From positions 1 to 64,000 of the forward strand of contig JACRHD010000021.1 of the NCBI GenBank assembly GCA_016234115.1: a stretch of 64,000 bases of DNA, read 5' to 3'. Under the pieces are notes generated by a model, which was not told the DNA's origin, did not search any database, and saw only the letters and a list, made by a program, of their open reading frames with translations. The translations under genes were made by a program, and so were the position numbers. Each line of letters starts with the position of its first letter. Within the stretch, counting starts at the first letter, position 1. Positions 8,511 through 16,640 of the stretch are shown here, piece by piece. Source of the DNA: Nitrospirota bacterium. GTDB taxonomy: Bacteria > Nitrospirota > Thermodesulfovibrionia > UBA6902.

Positions 8511-8870
8511 ATGACAGAAGGAATTAACTGGTCAAACAGCCTCAGCAGCGCCGTCGAATCCGCGAAAAAAGAAAACAAACTCGTCCTGGTTGATTTTTAC
8601 AGCCCGACCTGAGGCGCCTGTCAGAGAATGGAAACAGGTACGTTTCCGAATGAAACGGTACAGAAGTATATCAGGGATTATTTTATTCCGGTCAAATATG
8701 AATCCGGCAGGGATGCCGAGCAGTTTACGAGGTTCGGCGTGTTCTCCATCCCGTCCTTCTTCATCCTTGATGCCGGCGGCGAAGTGGTATACCGTATGGT
8801 GGGATACTTCAGCCCCGAGGATTTTATCACCCAGTTTATAAGCGCGCTCCAGATCGCGGCGAAGTTGTAG
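8511..8870 (+). CDS. Thioredoxin-like protein, candidate selenoprotein (in-frame UGA)
   Basis: Read through, this is a 119-codon thioredoxin-fold protein of the Thioredoxin_7/DUF255-like type. It has the usual N-terminal sequence for the group (AKKENKLVLVDFYSPT), then an in-frame TGA at 8610-8612 (codon 34), then GACQRMETGTFPN and the cis-proline segment FSIPSFFILD. The TGA falls exactly at the first catalytic position of a CxxC site, giving U-G-A-C. The frame is open on both sides and family sequence is intact after the TGA, as expected for selenocysteine insertion. Two hairpins follow the TGA. No sel genes are in the window. The alternative is a recent TGT/TGC to TGA nonsense mutation or a sequencing error. 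Confidence 0.65.
8616..8661 (+). promoter_or_regulatory. Candidate bacterial SECIS hairpins
   Basis: Two folds lie just after the UGA. The first pairs GCCTGT (8616-8621) with ACAGGT (8634-8639). The second pairs GTACGTTT (8638-8645) with AAACGGTAC (8653-8661) through one bulged G, with a seven-nt loop starting 33 nt after the UGA. That distance lies in the range known for bacterial SECIS elements. Neither loop meets every consensus rule. Confidence 0.35.
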
Positions 8871-8933
8871 AGGCGCAGGGGCGAACGGCCGTTCGCCCCT
8901 GCCATAATCTTCGATATTTGTGAATAATCCGGG

Positions 8934-9509
8934 TTAAAACTTGATCTTCGGCGCTGCCGCTTCTCCCTCGGGTATTTCATAATACTCGGCGCTTGTGACC
9001 CCGGCCAGGCCCGCAAATATCCGTCCGAATACCGTCCTGATGTACGTATTAAGAGTGCGTACCGCTTCGTTGTATCTCATCCTCTCGACGGATATCCTGT
9101 TCTCCGTGCCTTCGAGGCTGTCCTGGAGTTTCAGGAACGACTCGTTGGCCTTGAGTTGGGGATAATTCTCCTGAAGCAGAAGCAGCCTGGACAGGGACCG
9201 TTCAAGGTCGCCCGAGGCCTGTATCTTGTCTTTCACGGAGCCGGCCTGAAAATATTTGGTCCTCGCGTCCGCGATGTGCTCGAAGAGCTCTTTTTCATGT
9301 GCCGCGTATCCCTTGACCGTCTCGACAAGGTTAGGTATAAGGTCATACCTCCTCTTCAACTGGTTCTCCACCTGCGCCCACTGAGATTTTACCTGTTCAT
9401 CCATGGAGACCACATTATTGTATCCACCGATTATCCATTTCCCGAACACAAGACCGGCGACAATCAAAACACCTAAAACAATCAGAGTGATTTTTAAGCC
9501 CTTTGACAT
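8934..9509 (-). CDS. lemA: LemA family membrane protein
   Basis: This 191-residue protein has one N-terminal transmembrane helix (residues 5-25) followed by a helical cytoplasmic or periplasmic domain with the LemA signature segments YNNVVSMDEQVKSQWAQVEN and QLKRRYDLIPNLVETVKGY. I chose the ATG at 9509 rather than the upstream TTG because aaggaggg lies directly before it. A strong promoter is placed 48 nt upstream. LemA proteins often neighbour TPM-domain proteins, but none is here. Biochemical function of the family is not settled. Confidence 0.93.
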   Translation of the reverse strand: MSKGLKITLIVLGVLIVAGLVFGKWIIGGYNNVVSMDEQVKSQWAQVENQLKRRYDLIPNLVETVKGYAAHEKELFEHIADARTKYFQAGSVKDKIQASGDLERSLSRLLLLQENYPQLKANESFLKLQDSLEGTENRISVERMRYNEAVRTLNTYIRTVFGRIFAGLAGVTSAEYYEIPEGEAAAPKIKF

Positions 9510-9556
9510 GGACCCTCCTTTCAAGACCGAATTTTTCGATAAATTGCCGAAGAACT

Positions 9557-9585
9557 ATTTTACACGAATTTATTTTAATTGTCAG
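9557..9585 (-). promoter_or_regulatory. Promoter of lemA
   Basis: Read on the minus strand: -35 CTGACA (9585-9580), 17-nt spacer, -10 TAAAAT (9562-9557) preceded by TG. Five of six positions match in each box. This is one of the clearest sigma70-type promoters in the window. Confidence 0.68.
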
Positions 9586-9634
9586 AGGGCGGTCAATGTA
9601 TCGGGCCGGACGCCGACTACCGGGCTCCTCTTCG

Positions 9635-10864
9635 TCATTCGTATCTCAATGCGTCTATGGGATTCAGAAGCGACGCCTTGTAAGCCGGATAGAACCCGAA
9701 GAATATCCCTACAAGGCCTGAAAACCCGAAGGCGAGGAGTACCGATGAAAGAGACACTATTGTAGTCCACCCCGCCAGCGCGGAAAGTATTTCCGAGGTC
9801 GTTATCCCGGCTATGATGCCGATGAGGCCGCCCGTGAAGGACAGTATAAGCGCCTCGATCAGGAACTGAAGCCTGATGTCACGGGTCTTTGCGCCTATGG
9901 CCATTCGTATTCCTATCTCTCTCGTCCTTTCGGTCACGGACACGAGCATTATGTTCATAATGCCGATCCCTCCGACGAGCAGCGAGACCGAGGCTATAGC
10001 GCCCAACAGTATAGTCATGACCCTTGTGGACTGCTCCGCTGCCTGCATCATCTGCGTGAGGTTCCTGACTGTGAAATCATCCTCTTCCTTCCGGCCTATG
10101 CGGTGCCTCTGCCGGAGAAGGCCCGCTATCTGTGTCTCAGCAAGTGAAAGGACCTCTGTGCCTTTTGCCTTCACCATGATGATCCTTATCATGCCGGGCC
10201 TGGCCGTGCCGAAGAGTTTTTTCTGCGCGGCGGTCACCGGAACATATATTGTATCGTCCTGGTCCTGCCCGGTCGGCGACTGCCCCTTTGTTTCGAGCAC
10301 GCCTATTACCGTAAAGGGTATCTTTTTTATCCTGATGACTTTCCCGATGGGGTCTATGCCCGCAAAAAGGTTATCGACGACGGTCTGCCCCAATAAAGCT
10401 ACCTTGACGGCGCTCTTGACATCCTGGTCCGTAAAAGGTCTTCCCGCGGACAACCTCCAGTCCCTGACGGTCAGCATACCCGGGGTCGTCCCCGCTACGC
10501 TCGTGGACCAGTTCTGATTTCCGTAAACAACCTGCGCGACACCGCTGAGTATGGGGGCGACGTCGGACACCGTGGGGCATTCCCTTACGATAGCTTCCGC
10601 ATCATCAAGCGTCAGTGTTGACTGGCTCCCGCCGCCCATTCTTATGCCTCCGGATGTTGTAGACCCCGGAAGGACCATAAGGAGATTGCTCCCGATGCTT
10701 GAGAGCTGCTGCTCCAGCATACGGCTTGCGCCTGTGCCTACCGCCAGCATTGCTATGACGGCGCCGACGCCGATAATGACGCCGAGCATCGTCAGCACGG
10801 AGCGCATTTTGTTGACTTTTAGCGCCCTGAATGAGATTATTAATGTCGAAGGTATGTCGATCAT
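9635..10864 (-). CDS. MacB/FtsX-type ABC transporter permease
   Basis: This 409-residue permease has an N-terminal membrane helix (residues 20-45), a MacB-type periplasmic core domain and three C-terminal helices of the FtsX fold, with the typical segment IGIRMAIGAKTRDIRLQFLIEA written partly here. It ends in the family-typical NPIDALRYE. Such permeases drive export or lipoprotein-related mechanotransmission together with a separate ATPase and often a membrane fusion protein. Neither partner lies next to it in this window, so the substrate cannot be inferred. LolC-type identity is less likely because of the MacB-like periplasmic domain. Confidence 0.88.
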   Translation of the reverse strand: MIDIPSTLIISFRALKVNKMRSVLTMLGVIIGVGAVIAMLAVGTGASRMLEQQLSSIGSNLLMVLPGSTTSGGIRMGGGSQSTLTLDDAEAIVRECPTVSDVAPILSGVAQVVYGNQNWSTSVAGTTPGMLTVRDWRLSAGRPFTDQDVKSAVKVALLGQTVVDNLFAGIDPIGKVIRIKKIPFTVIGVLETKGQSPTGQDQDDTIYVPVTAAQKKLFGTARPGMIRIIMVKAKGTEVLSLAETQIAGLLRQRHRIGRKEEDDFTVRNLTQMMQAAEQSTRVMTILLGAIASVSLLVGGIGIMNIMLVSVTERTREIGIRMAIGAKTRDIRLQFLIEALILSFTGGLIGIIAGITTSEILSALAGWTTIVSLSSVLLAFGFSGLVGIFFGFYPAYKASLLNPIDALRYE

Positions 10865-11058
10865 TACGCGCCAGTGAATCCGGACCTTTGTGCAATTATC
10901 TTAACACAAGGGAGGCGACGTGTCTTGTTGTCTCCCCAGGGGTCTGTTTCAAAGGCCCATAGCGAAATAGTGAAAACAGACCGTCCCGGAAGGCGACTAT
11001 TGCCGGTCCCGGCATGCAGGCAAGGCGTCGGCCCGGGATTTTGGGGAAAGGAGTATCG

Positions 11059-11223
11059 ATGAATAAAACAGCGACCTTCATCAGCTTATTAATAATCCTC
11101 GGTATATTATGCGTGTCCGGCTGTAAAAAGGACGAAAAGACCGGCGCCGGGAAGAAAGAAGGAGCTTCACGGACGCAGCCGACGGAGCCCGCGCCTGTGC
11201 CTGAGGGGACGCCTCCGTATTAG
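11059..11223 (+). CDS. Small lysine- and proline-rich lipoprotein
   Basis: This 54-residue product begins with a signal sequence ending in the lipobox VSGC, so the mature chain is about 34 residues anchored by lipid. The mature part is rich in Lys, Gly, Pro and Glu and looks disordered. The ATG is preceded by ggaaaggag. The 190 bases upstream (10870-11058) hold GC-rich inverted words but nothing I can identify as a riboswitch. Function unknown. Confidence 0.65.
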   Translation: MNKTATFISLLIILGILCVSGCKKDEKTGAGKKEGASRTQPTEPAPVPEGTPPY

Positions 11224-11224
11224 T

Positions 11225-11406
11225 CCAGAATCCACCACCTAACCACAGAGGTCACAGAGAAAAGATTAATTTATCCGCAGATTACACTGATTTCACAGAT
11301 TGAAATAATATTTCTAAATACATCTGTGTTAATCAGTGTAATCTGTGGATTAATATTTATTTTTTTCCTCTGTGGTCTCTGTGGTTTGTCTCTTGATGGT
11401 GAATCA
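11225..11406 (+). repeat. 182-bp dispersed palindromic element, copy A
   Basis: This block starts ccagaatccaccacctaacc and ends gatggtgaatca. It is itself an imperfect palindrome built from cacagag and cagattt words. A near-identical copy in the opposite orientation lies at 56903-57102. The two differ by three single-base changes, one short variant stretch and 18 nt of extra 9-nt units in copy B. Confidence 0.9.
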
Positions 11407-11481
11407 GGGTAGTCCACTTGTTTTTTTAGAGTATAACGTGGTATTCTGTTGATAGTTTTTGCACACCTCTGGAGTCTTAAC

Positions 11482-11505
11482 AAAGAGTGGGTCTTCCCAC
11501 TCTTT
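11482..11505 (+). promoter_or_regulatory. Leader hairpin upstream of rimP-nusA
   Basis: Arms aaagagtggg (11482-11491) and cccactcttt (11496-11505) form a perfect 10-bp stem with a four-base loop, followed by T-rich sequence. Similar hairpins precede rimP in many bacteria and are thought to act in attenuation of the nusA operon. It could equally be a plain terminator of upstream transcription. Confidence 0.55.
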
Positions 11506-11574
11506 TGCTTTTATGGAGCCGGGGGTAATTCGGGATAAAAAGGGACACGCTGTTTTAGAATTATGGCATGACAT

Positions 11575-12054
11575 ATGCCGGAGCATGATATGGGTACTGA
11601 AGAGATAAGGACCAGGATTGCGGAGATAATAGGACCTGTTATTAATTCCCTCGGGGTCGAACTCGACAGCGTGGAGTTCAACAGGATGGGAGGAAGGGGT
11701 CTCTTGAGGGTCTTTATAGAAAAAGAGAGCGGCGTGACGCTTGATGATTGTGAGCGGGTGAGCCGCGAGGTAGAGGCGGCGCTCGACGTTGAAGACCCCG
11801 TTCCGTATGCATATGTCCTTGAGGTGTCGTCGCCCGGCCTCGACAGGCCGCTCAGGCAGCCTAAGGATTTTAAGAAGTTTACCGGCAAAACAGCGAGGGT
11901 TGTGACCCTTGGACCGATAGACAATCAGACTTTTTTTGTCGGCATGATCGAGTCCGCGGGGGACCGGGAGATATCTCTTCTTCTTCCCAACGACAAAAAA
12001 ATTGTTATACCGTACGAAAACATTTCAAAGGCAAGGCTGGAGGTGGAAATATAA
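11575..12054 (+). CDS. rimP: Ribosome maturation factor RimP
   Basis: This 159-residue protein helps assemble the 30S subunit. The N-terminal RimP domain shows VINSLGVELDSVEFN and the junction segment YVLEVSSPGLDRPLR, followed by an SH3-like C-terminal domain (KFTGKTARVVTLGPID). The start is uncertain: ATG at 11575 or 11590 both lack a good ribosome site. nusA follows immediately with no spacing, the usual rimP-nusA arrangement. Confidence 0.93.
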   Translation: MPEHDMGTEEIRTRIAEIIGPVINSLGVELDSVEFNRMGGRGLLRVFIEKESGVTLDDCERVSREVEAALDVEDPVPYAYVLEVSSPGLDRPLRQPKDFKKFTGKTARVVTLGPIDNQTFFVGMIESAGDREISLLLPNDKKIVIPYENISKARLEVEI

Positions 12055-13182
12055 ATGAGCAGAGAACTGATTCATATAATCGAACAGATGAGTAAAGAGA
12101 GAGGCATCCCGAAGGAGTCCATCATCGGGACTCTTGAATCTGCCCTTTTGTCCGCCGTAAGGAAGAAATACGGTATTAAGGTCGAAATAAATATAAAAAT
12201 CGATCCTAAGACGGGCGATATCGTAATCACCGCGCTGAAGAAAGTCGTTGAAAAGGTCACAAACCCGATGGAGGAGATATCGCTGAAAGAGGCGCGGAAT
12301 TCGGACCCCTCGAAACAGATTGATGATATGGTGGAGTCGTCCATAGCAGTTGAAGACTTCGGCAGGATCGCGGCCCAGACGGCAAAGCAGGTGCTTTTTC
12401 AGCGGGTGAGGGAAGCTGAAAAAGAGGCCATATTCGAGGAGTATAAGGACAAGGCGGGGCAGATAGTAAGCGGCGTGGTAATACGCAAGGAAAAGGGGTG
12501 TTACTTTGTGGCCCTTGGGAGGGCCGAGGCCACCCTGCCGATAAAATCGACTCTGCCCACCGAAAACCTGAAAAGGGGTGAGACGGTCCGCACATATATC
12601 GAGGAAGTAAAGGTGACGCCGAAGGGGCCGATCATTCTCCTGTCAAGGACCCATCCGAACTTTGTAGCGGAGCTTTTCAAAATGGAGATCCCCGAGATAT
12701 ATGAAGGGCTGGTCGTCATAAAGAATATTGTCAGGGAAGCGGGGGACCGGACCAAGCTTACGGTCTTCTCAAAGAATTCCATGGTGGACCCTGTAGGGGC
12801 GTGCGTGGGGATGAAAGGCACCCGCGTGCAGTCCATTGTGCGGGAGTTAAAAGGGGAGCGGATTGATATCATCCCCTGGACTGACGACCCGCGCGTGCTG
12901 ATTGCAAAGGCGTTAAGTCCCGCCGCCATAGAAAGCATCGGAATCGGGGAAGACGAGAAATCTGCAATCGTTGTAGTGAATGATCAACAGCTTTCCCTGG
13001 CTATCGGCAAAAAAGGACAGAACGTACGGCTTGCGATGAAGCTTACAGGGTGGGACATCGAGATATTCAGCGAGACCGAATATAACAAGATGAGAAAGGG
13101 CGACGCCGAGGCCAAACTTGAAGAAGCCCGTGAGAGCCTGGAGAAGCGGGAGAACCCTGAAGCAGGGAGTAAAGAAGAGTAA
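12055..13182 (+). CDS. nusA: Transcription termination/antitermination factor NusA
   Basis: This 375-residue protein binds RNA polymerase and RNA and controls pausing, termination and antitermination. It has the N-terminal NusA domain, an S1 domain around residues 130-200 (AGQIVSGVVIRKEKGCYFV) and two KH domains (DPVGACVGMKGTRVQ and LSLAIGKKGQNVRLA). It lacks the C-terminal acidic repeats of enterobacterial NusA, which is normal outside Proteobacteria. The common downstream genes (ylxR, infB) do not follow; a heptamer repeat and recG do. Confidence 0.96.
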   Translation: MSRELIHIIEQMSKERGIPKESIIGTLESALLSAVRKKYGIKVEINIKIDPKTGDIVITALKKVVEKVTNPMEEISLKEARNSDPSKQIDDMVESSIAVEDFGRIAAQTAKQVLFQRVREAEKEAIFEEYKDKAGQIVSGVVIRKEKGCYFVALGRAEATLPIKSTLPTENLKRGETVRTYIEEVKVTPKGPIILLSRTHPNFVAELFKMEIPEIYEGLVVIKNIVREAGDRTKLTVFSKNSMVDPVGACVGMKGTRVQSIVRELKGERIDIIPWTDDPRVLIAKALSPAAIESIGIGEDEKSAIVVVNDQQLSLAIGKKGQNVRLAMKLTGWDIEIFSETEYNKMRKGDAEAKLEEARESLEKRENPEAGSKEE

Positions 13183-13183
13183 C

Positions 13184-13261
13184 GAGTTATGAGTTATGAG
13201 TTAAGCGAAAAAAACTTGCTGATTATTTACTTCTTAACTCTTGACTCTTGACTCTTAACTC
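13184..13261. repeat. Heptamer-arm inverted repeat, aactctt family
   Basis: The left arm has gagttat and gagttaa words (13184-13205) and the right arm the complementary cttaact / cttgact words (13233-13261). It fills the whole nusA-recG gap and starts one base after the nusA stop. Confidence 0.85.
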
Positions 13262-13278
13262 GGTTTCCATAATAACCG

Positions 13279-15405
13279 ATGGAAAAGGTCAAGACCCTTA
13301 CCCGCAATAATAACTCTGCTGGAAGCGCCCACATAGCAAAAGACACCCCTGCCCAGTTTGTAAAAGGAGTCGGCCCCGCCCGGGCCAGGATGCTTGAGCG
13401 CCTGGGCATAAAGACCCTCGAAGATATGCTCTTCTGTTTCCCGTGGCGCTATGAAGACAGGAAGGACCTCAAAAAGATCTGCGACCTGAGATACGGGAAC
13501 ACCGAGACGACGATATGCGAGGTAGTGTCGTCGGGAATAATTACCACGCCTAAAAAGAGGATGAAGATCTTCGAGCTCACGGTCACCGACAAGACGGGAT
13601 ATCTGAAATCCAGGTGGTTTAATCAGCCCTATCTCGAGCGGTATTTCAAGAAGGGACAGAAGGTCATTCTGAGCGGCGTCGTAAAAGGCAATCCGTATTC
13701 CATGACAGGCGCCGAGATGGAAAATCCCGATTATGAGCTGGTCGGAGACGAAGATACATTTATACATACGTCGAGGATGGTCCCCGTTTATAAAGCCACT
13801 GAAGGGATATCGCCGAAACAGGTCAGGACCATTATGTTTAATGTCGTAAATAACTGTTCGTCCATTATAGAAGATTATTTGCCGGCCGGGGTCCTCGAGA
13901 GAAACTCGCTGATACCTCTGCAGAAGGCGGTGAAAGAGGCGCATTTCCCGGAAGAATTCACTGACGCAGCCGCACTGAACCAGGGAATAAGCCCGGCGCA
14001 CAGGCGTCTTGCCTTCGATGAATTTTTCCTTCTCGAACTCGGCCTTGCGGTCCTGAAAAAAAGAGAGACCATTGAGGAGGGGATAAGCTTTGAGGATAAA
14101 GGCGTTCTCGTAACAAGGTTTCTTCAGGTACTCCCCTTTGAACTTACCGCTGCTCAGAAGCGTGTGATAGCGGAGATCAGGCAGGATATGCGGAGGCCGC
14201 TGCCGATGAACAGGCTTGTTCACGGAGACGTGGGCTGCGGCAAGACGGTTGTCGCGCTCGCGTCTATGCTCATTGCCGTTGAAAACGGTTACCAGGCCTG
14301 CCTCATGGCGCCGACCGAGCTCCTGGCGGAGCAGCATTTCATAAATATACACAGGATGGTCGAGGCGTCAGGCGTCAACATCGCCCTTGTCACGTCCGGC
14401 AGCAAAGGTAAATCCGGCGATATGGCACAGGGGACCGCGCAGATCGCAATCGGCACGCACGCGCTCATACAGGAGCATGTGAAATTCAGGAAGCTCGGGC
14501 TGGCGATTATAGACGAGCAGCACAGGTTCGGGGTCGTCCAGAGGGCCGATCTGAGGCGCAAGGGTTCCAGTCCGGACATACTTATTATGACGGCAACCCC
14601 GATACCGAGGACCCTGGCGCTGACATTATACGGAGACCTCGACATATCCATAATAGACGAGCTCCCTTCCGGCAGGAAACCGATAATCACAAAGGTGTTT
14701 TTTTCAAGTCAGAAGGAGAAGGTCCTCTCTCTTATAAAAGAGGAGCTCTCCGGAGGCAGGCAGATTTACATTGTGTATCCGCTCATAGAAGAGTCCGAAA
14801 AGCTCGATCTCAAATCAGCGGTCGAAGGGTTTGAGGCGTTCAAAAGGATTTTCCCTGAAAGGAAGATCGGCCTGGTCCACGGCAGGATACCGCGCGATGA
14901 ACGGGAAGACGTAATGGCAAAGTTCAAGGCCGGCGAGATCGATATTCTTGTGGCGACAACGGTCATTGAAGTGGGCATAGACGTGCCTAACGCCTCTGTC
15001 ATGCTCGTCGTCCATGCCGAAAGGTTCGGACTTGCTCAACTGCACCAGCTCAGAGGGAGAATAGGCAGGGGCGGGCACGATTCACATTGCCTGCTTATGG
15101 CATACCCGCCATTCGGAGAAGAAGCGAAAAGAAGGCTCAAGGCCATGGAGTCCACATGCGACGGATTCAGGCTTGCGGAAGAAGATCTGGACATCCGCGG
15201 CCCCGGCGACTTCTTCGGCACCCGCCAGTCGGGCATACCCGACTTGAAAATTGCTAATATAGTAAGGGACATCAAGTTGCTCGAGGCCGCCAGAAGAGAG
15301 GCCTTTGATATAATTGAGGCAGGGCCTGATCTGGGGAGTTATCCGTTACTGAAAGAGACCCTGATGAAGAAATGGATGGGAAGGCTGGAACTTATTAAGA
15401 GTTAA
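13279..15405 (+). CDS. recG: ATP-dependent DNA helicase RecG
   Basis: This 708-residue helicase remodels stalled replication forks and Holliday junctions. An N-terminal wedge/OB region (TTICEVVSSGIITTPKKR) binds branched DNA. The helicase core has Walker A GDVGCGKTVV, a DEQH box (IIDEQHRFGV), motif III TATPIPRT and motif VI QLRGRIGRG. Length is normal. The last codons and the TAA stop are written in heptamer-repeat sequence (taagagt taagagt). Confidence 0.96.
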   Translation: MEKVKTLTRNNNSAGSAHIAKDTPAQFVKGVGPARARMLERLGIKTLEDMLFCFPWRYEDRKDLKKICDLRYGNTETTICEVVSSGIITTPKKRMKIFELTVTDKTGYLKSRWFNQPYLERYFKKGQKVILSGVVKGNPYSMTGAEMENPDYELVGDEDTFIHTSRMVPVYKATEGISPKQVRTIMFNVVNNCSSIIEDYLPAGVLERNSLIPLQKAVKEAHFPEEFTDAAALNQGISPAHRRLAFDEFFLLELGLAVLKKRETIEEGISFEDKGVLVTRFLQVLPFELTAAQKRVIAEIRQDMRRPLPMNRLVHGDVGCGKTVVALASMLIAVENGYQACLMAPTELLAEQHFINIHRMVEASGVNIALVTSGSKGKSGDMAQGTAQIAIGTHALIQEHVKFRKLGLAIIDEQHRFGVVQRADLRRKGSSPDILIMTATPIPRTLALTLYGDLDISIIDELPSGRKPIITKVFFSSQKEKVLSLIKEELSGGRQIYIVYPLIEESEKLDLKSAVEGFEAFKRIFPERKIGLVHGRIPRDEREDVMAKFKAGEIDILVATTVIEVGIDVPNASVMLVVHAERFGLAQLHQLRGRIGRGGHDSHCLLMAYPPFGEEAKRRLKAMESTCDGFRLAEEDLDIRGPGDFFGTRQSGIPDLKIANIVRDIKLLEAARREAFDIIEAGPDLGSYPLLKETLMKKWMGRLELIKS

Positions 15406-15475
15406 GAGTCAAGAGTTATGAGTCAAGAAAAAGGCAGGCTTAACTCTTAACTCTTAACTCCAAACTCTAAACTCT
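15396..15475. repeat. Heptamer-arm inverted repeat supplying the recG stop
   Basis: Units taagagt, taagagt, caagagt, tatgagt run from 15396 to 15423 and their complement (ttaactc, ttaactc, caaactc) from about 15439 to 15475. The recG stop codon at 15403-15405 is the first triplet of the second unit. Confidence 0.85.
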
Positions 15476-15489
15476 GCACCGGAGGTGCC

Positions 15490-15804
15490 ATGATAGACAG
15501 GATACGGAGGAGTTTAAACAAGGGGCTTGACCAGGTCAGGTGGGTCGGGACATTTCTTGCGGAGAGGACCAAGGCCGAGACGGAGATCGCCAGGCTTCTT
15601 TTTGAGAGCACTAAAATCGAAGGCAAAATTGAAGACCTCCACAGGGACATCGGCAAGAGGGTCGCGGAGCTCAATGAAAAAGGGGAGAAATCCGTGATGA
15701 AGGATTTTATAATCAGAAAGGCCCTCGATGATATAAAGCATTTGAGGGAAGCCTCGGATGACTTTAAAAACCAGGCAAGGGAGCTGAGCAGGCTGCCGGA
15801 ATGA
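15490..15804 (+). CDS. Small helical coiled-coil protein
   Basis: This 104-residue protein is almost entirely charged and helical, with likely coiled-coil segments around residues 30-60 (ERTKAETEIARLLFESTKIE) and 75-100. There is no signal peptide or membrane segment. It has an ATG behind ggaggtgcc, and its stop overlaps the start of the prepilin peptidase gene (ATGA), which points to a linked role or merely to coupling. I do not recognise the family. Confidence 0.75.
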   Translation: MIDRIRRSLNKGLDQVRWVGTFLAERTKAETEIARLLFESTKIEGKIEDLHRDIGKRVAELNEKGEKSVMKDFIIRKALDDIKHLREASDDFKNQARELSRLPE

Positions 15805-16586
15805 TCTTCTATGTCTTCATCTTCATTTTAGGCGCGGTAATCGGCTCTTTCCTCAATGTTTGCATATACCGCATGCCGCAGGGTTTATCCATAGCGCGCC
15901 CTTCTTCACGATGCCCTTCATGCGGAACGCCGATAAGGTTTTACGACAATATCCCTCTCATCAGTTATTTATTGCTTGGCGGAAGGTGCAGGCAGTGCAA
16001 GGCTCAGGTGTCTGCCAGATATCCTCTTGTGGAATTTCTGAATGCCGCATTATATGTTGTTATACTGAGCAGCTTCGGTCCTGACGCCCCCTGGACTTTA
16101 TTAGTCTATTGTATATTCGTCTCATCCCTTGTCGTGATCTTCTTTATCGACCTCGACCACCAGATCATCCCCGACAGCATAACCCTGCCGGGGACTGTCC
16201 TTGCCGTTATCCTTGGGTCTACCATACTTCCTGACCCGTTTTTGCGGGGCGGGATGCTGGGAGTCAAATCTTCAATCATCGGGGCACTGGCTGGAGGCGG
16301 CTCGTTTTATCTGATAGCCGTCATCGGCAAGGCGATACTGAAGAAAGACGCGATGGGATTAGGGGACATAAAAATGATGGCAATGGTGGGCGGGCTGTTA
16401 GGCTGGAAGGGAGTAATTCTTACGACTTTCCTCGGAAGCCTGTTCGGCTCGGTCGTCGGGGTTTCGCTGATAAAGTTAAAAGGCAGGGAATGGGGTGGGA
16501 GAATCCCGTTCGGCCCGTATCTTGCAGCCGGGGCGCTGATAAGCCTTCTGTTGGGTGAGGATATCTTGCGGTGGTATTTAGGGTAG
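15801..16586 (+). CDS. pilD: Prepilin leader peptidase / N-methyltransferase
   Basis: This 261-residue integral membrane aspartic protease (family A24) cleaves and methylates type IV pilin-like precursors. The N-terminal region has GSFLNVCIYRMP and the zinc-type pair CPSC / CRQC of the bifunctional enzyme, so methylation is expected. The catalytic aspartates lie in FIDLDHQIIPD and GLGDIKMMA. About eight hydrophobic segments are visible. No pilin or secretion genes lie nearby; substrates must be encoded elsewhere. Confidence 0.94.
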   Translation: MIFYVFIFILGAVIGSFLNVCIYRMPQGLSIARPSSRCPSCGTPIRFYDNIPLISYLLLGGRCRQCKAQVSARYPLVEFLNAALYVVILSSFGPDAPWTLLVYCIFVSSLVVIFFIDLDHQIIPDSITLPGTVLAVILGSTILPDPFLRGGMLGVKSSIIGALAGGGSFYLIAVIGKAILKKDAMGLGDIKMMAMVGGLLGWKGVILTTFLGSLFGSVVGVSLIKLKGREWGGRIPFGPYLAAGALISLLLGEDILRWYLG

Positions 16587-16640
16587 CCTCCTTACTTCTT
16601 AAAGTATATAATCAAAACAGTCGAAAAGTTTATAAAAACT

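Noticed and set aside
8511-8870. Reassigned genetic code (UGA as tryptophan)
   Set aside because: Other genes, such as recN, the PAS kinase and pdxA, end normally at TGA, and the site is a cysteine position rather than tryptophan.
8628-8870. Short separate gene starting at METGTFPN
   Set aside because: It is the part of the thioredoxin-like frame after the TGA; without the first half it lacks the first strand and half the active site.
10870-11058. Possible riboswitch upstream of the small lipoprotein
   Set aside because: GC-rich inverted words are present but none matches a consensus I know (cyclic di-GMP, cobalamin and SAM were considered).
13255-14352. 365-codon minus-strand open frame
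   Set aside because: It lies opposite recG, whose motifs are clear; it resembles no protein family.
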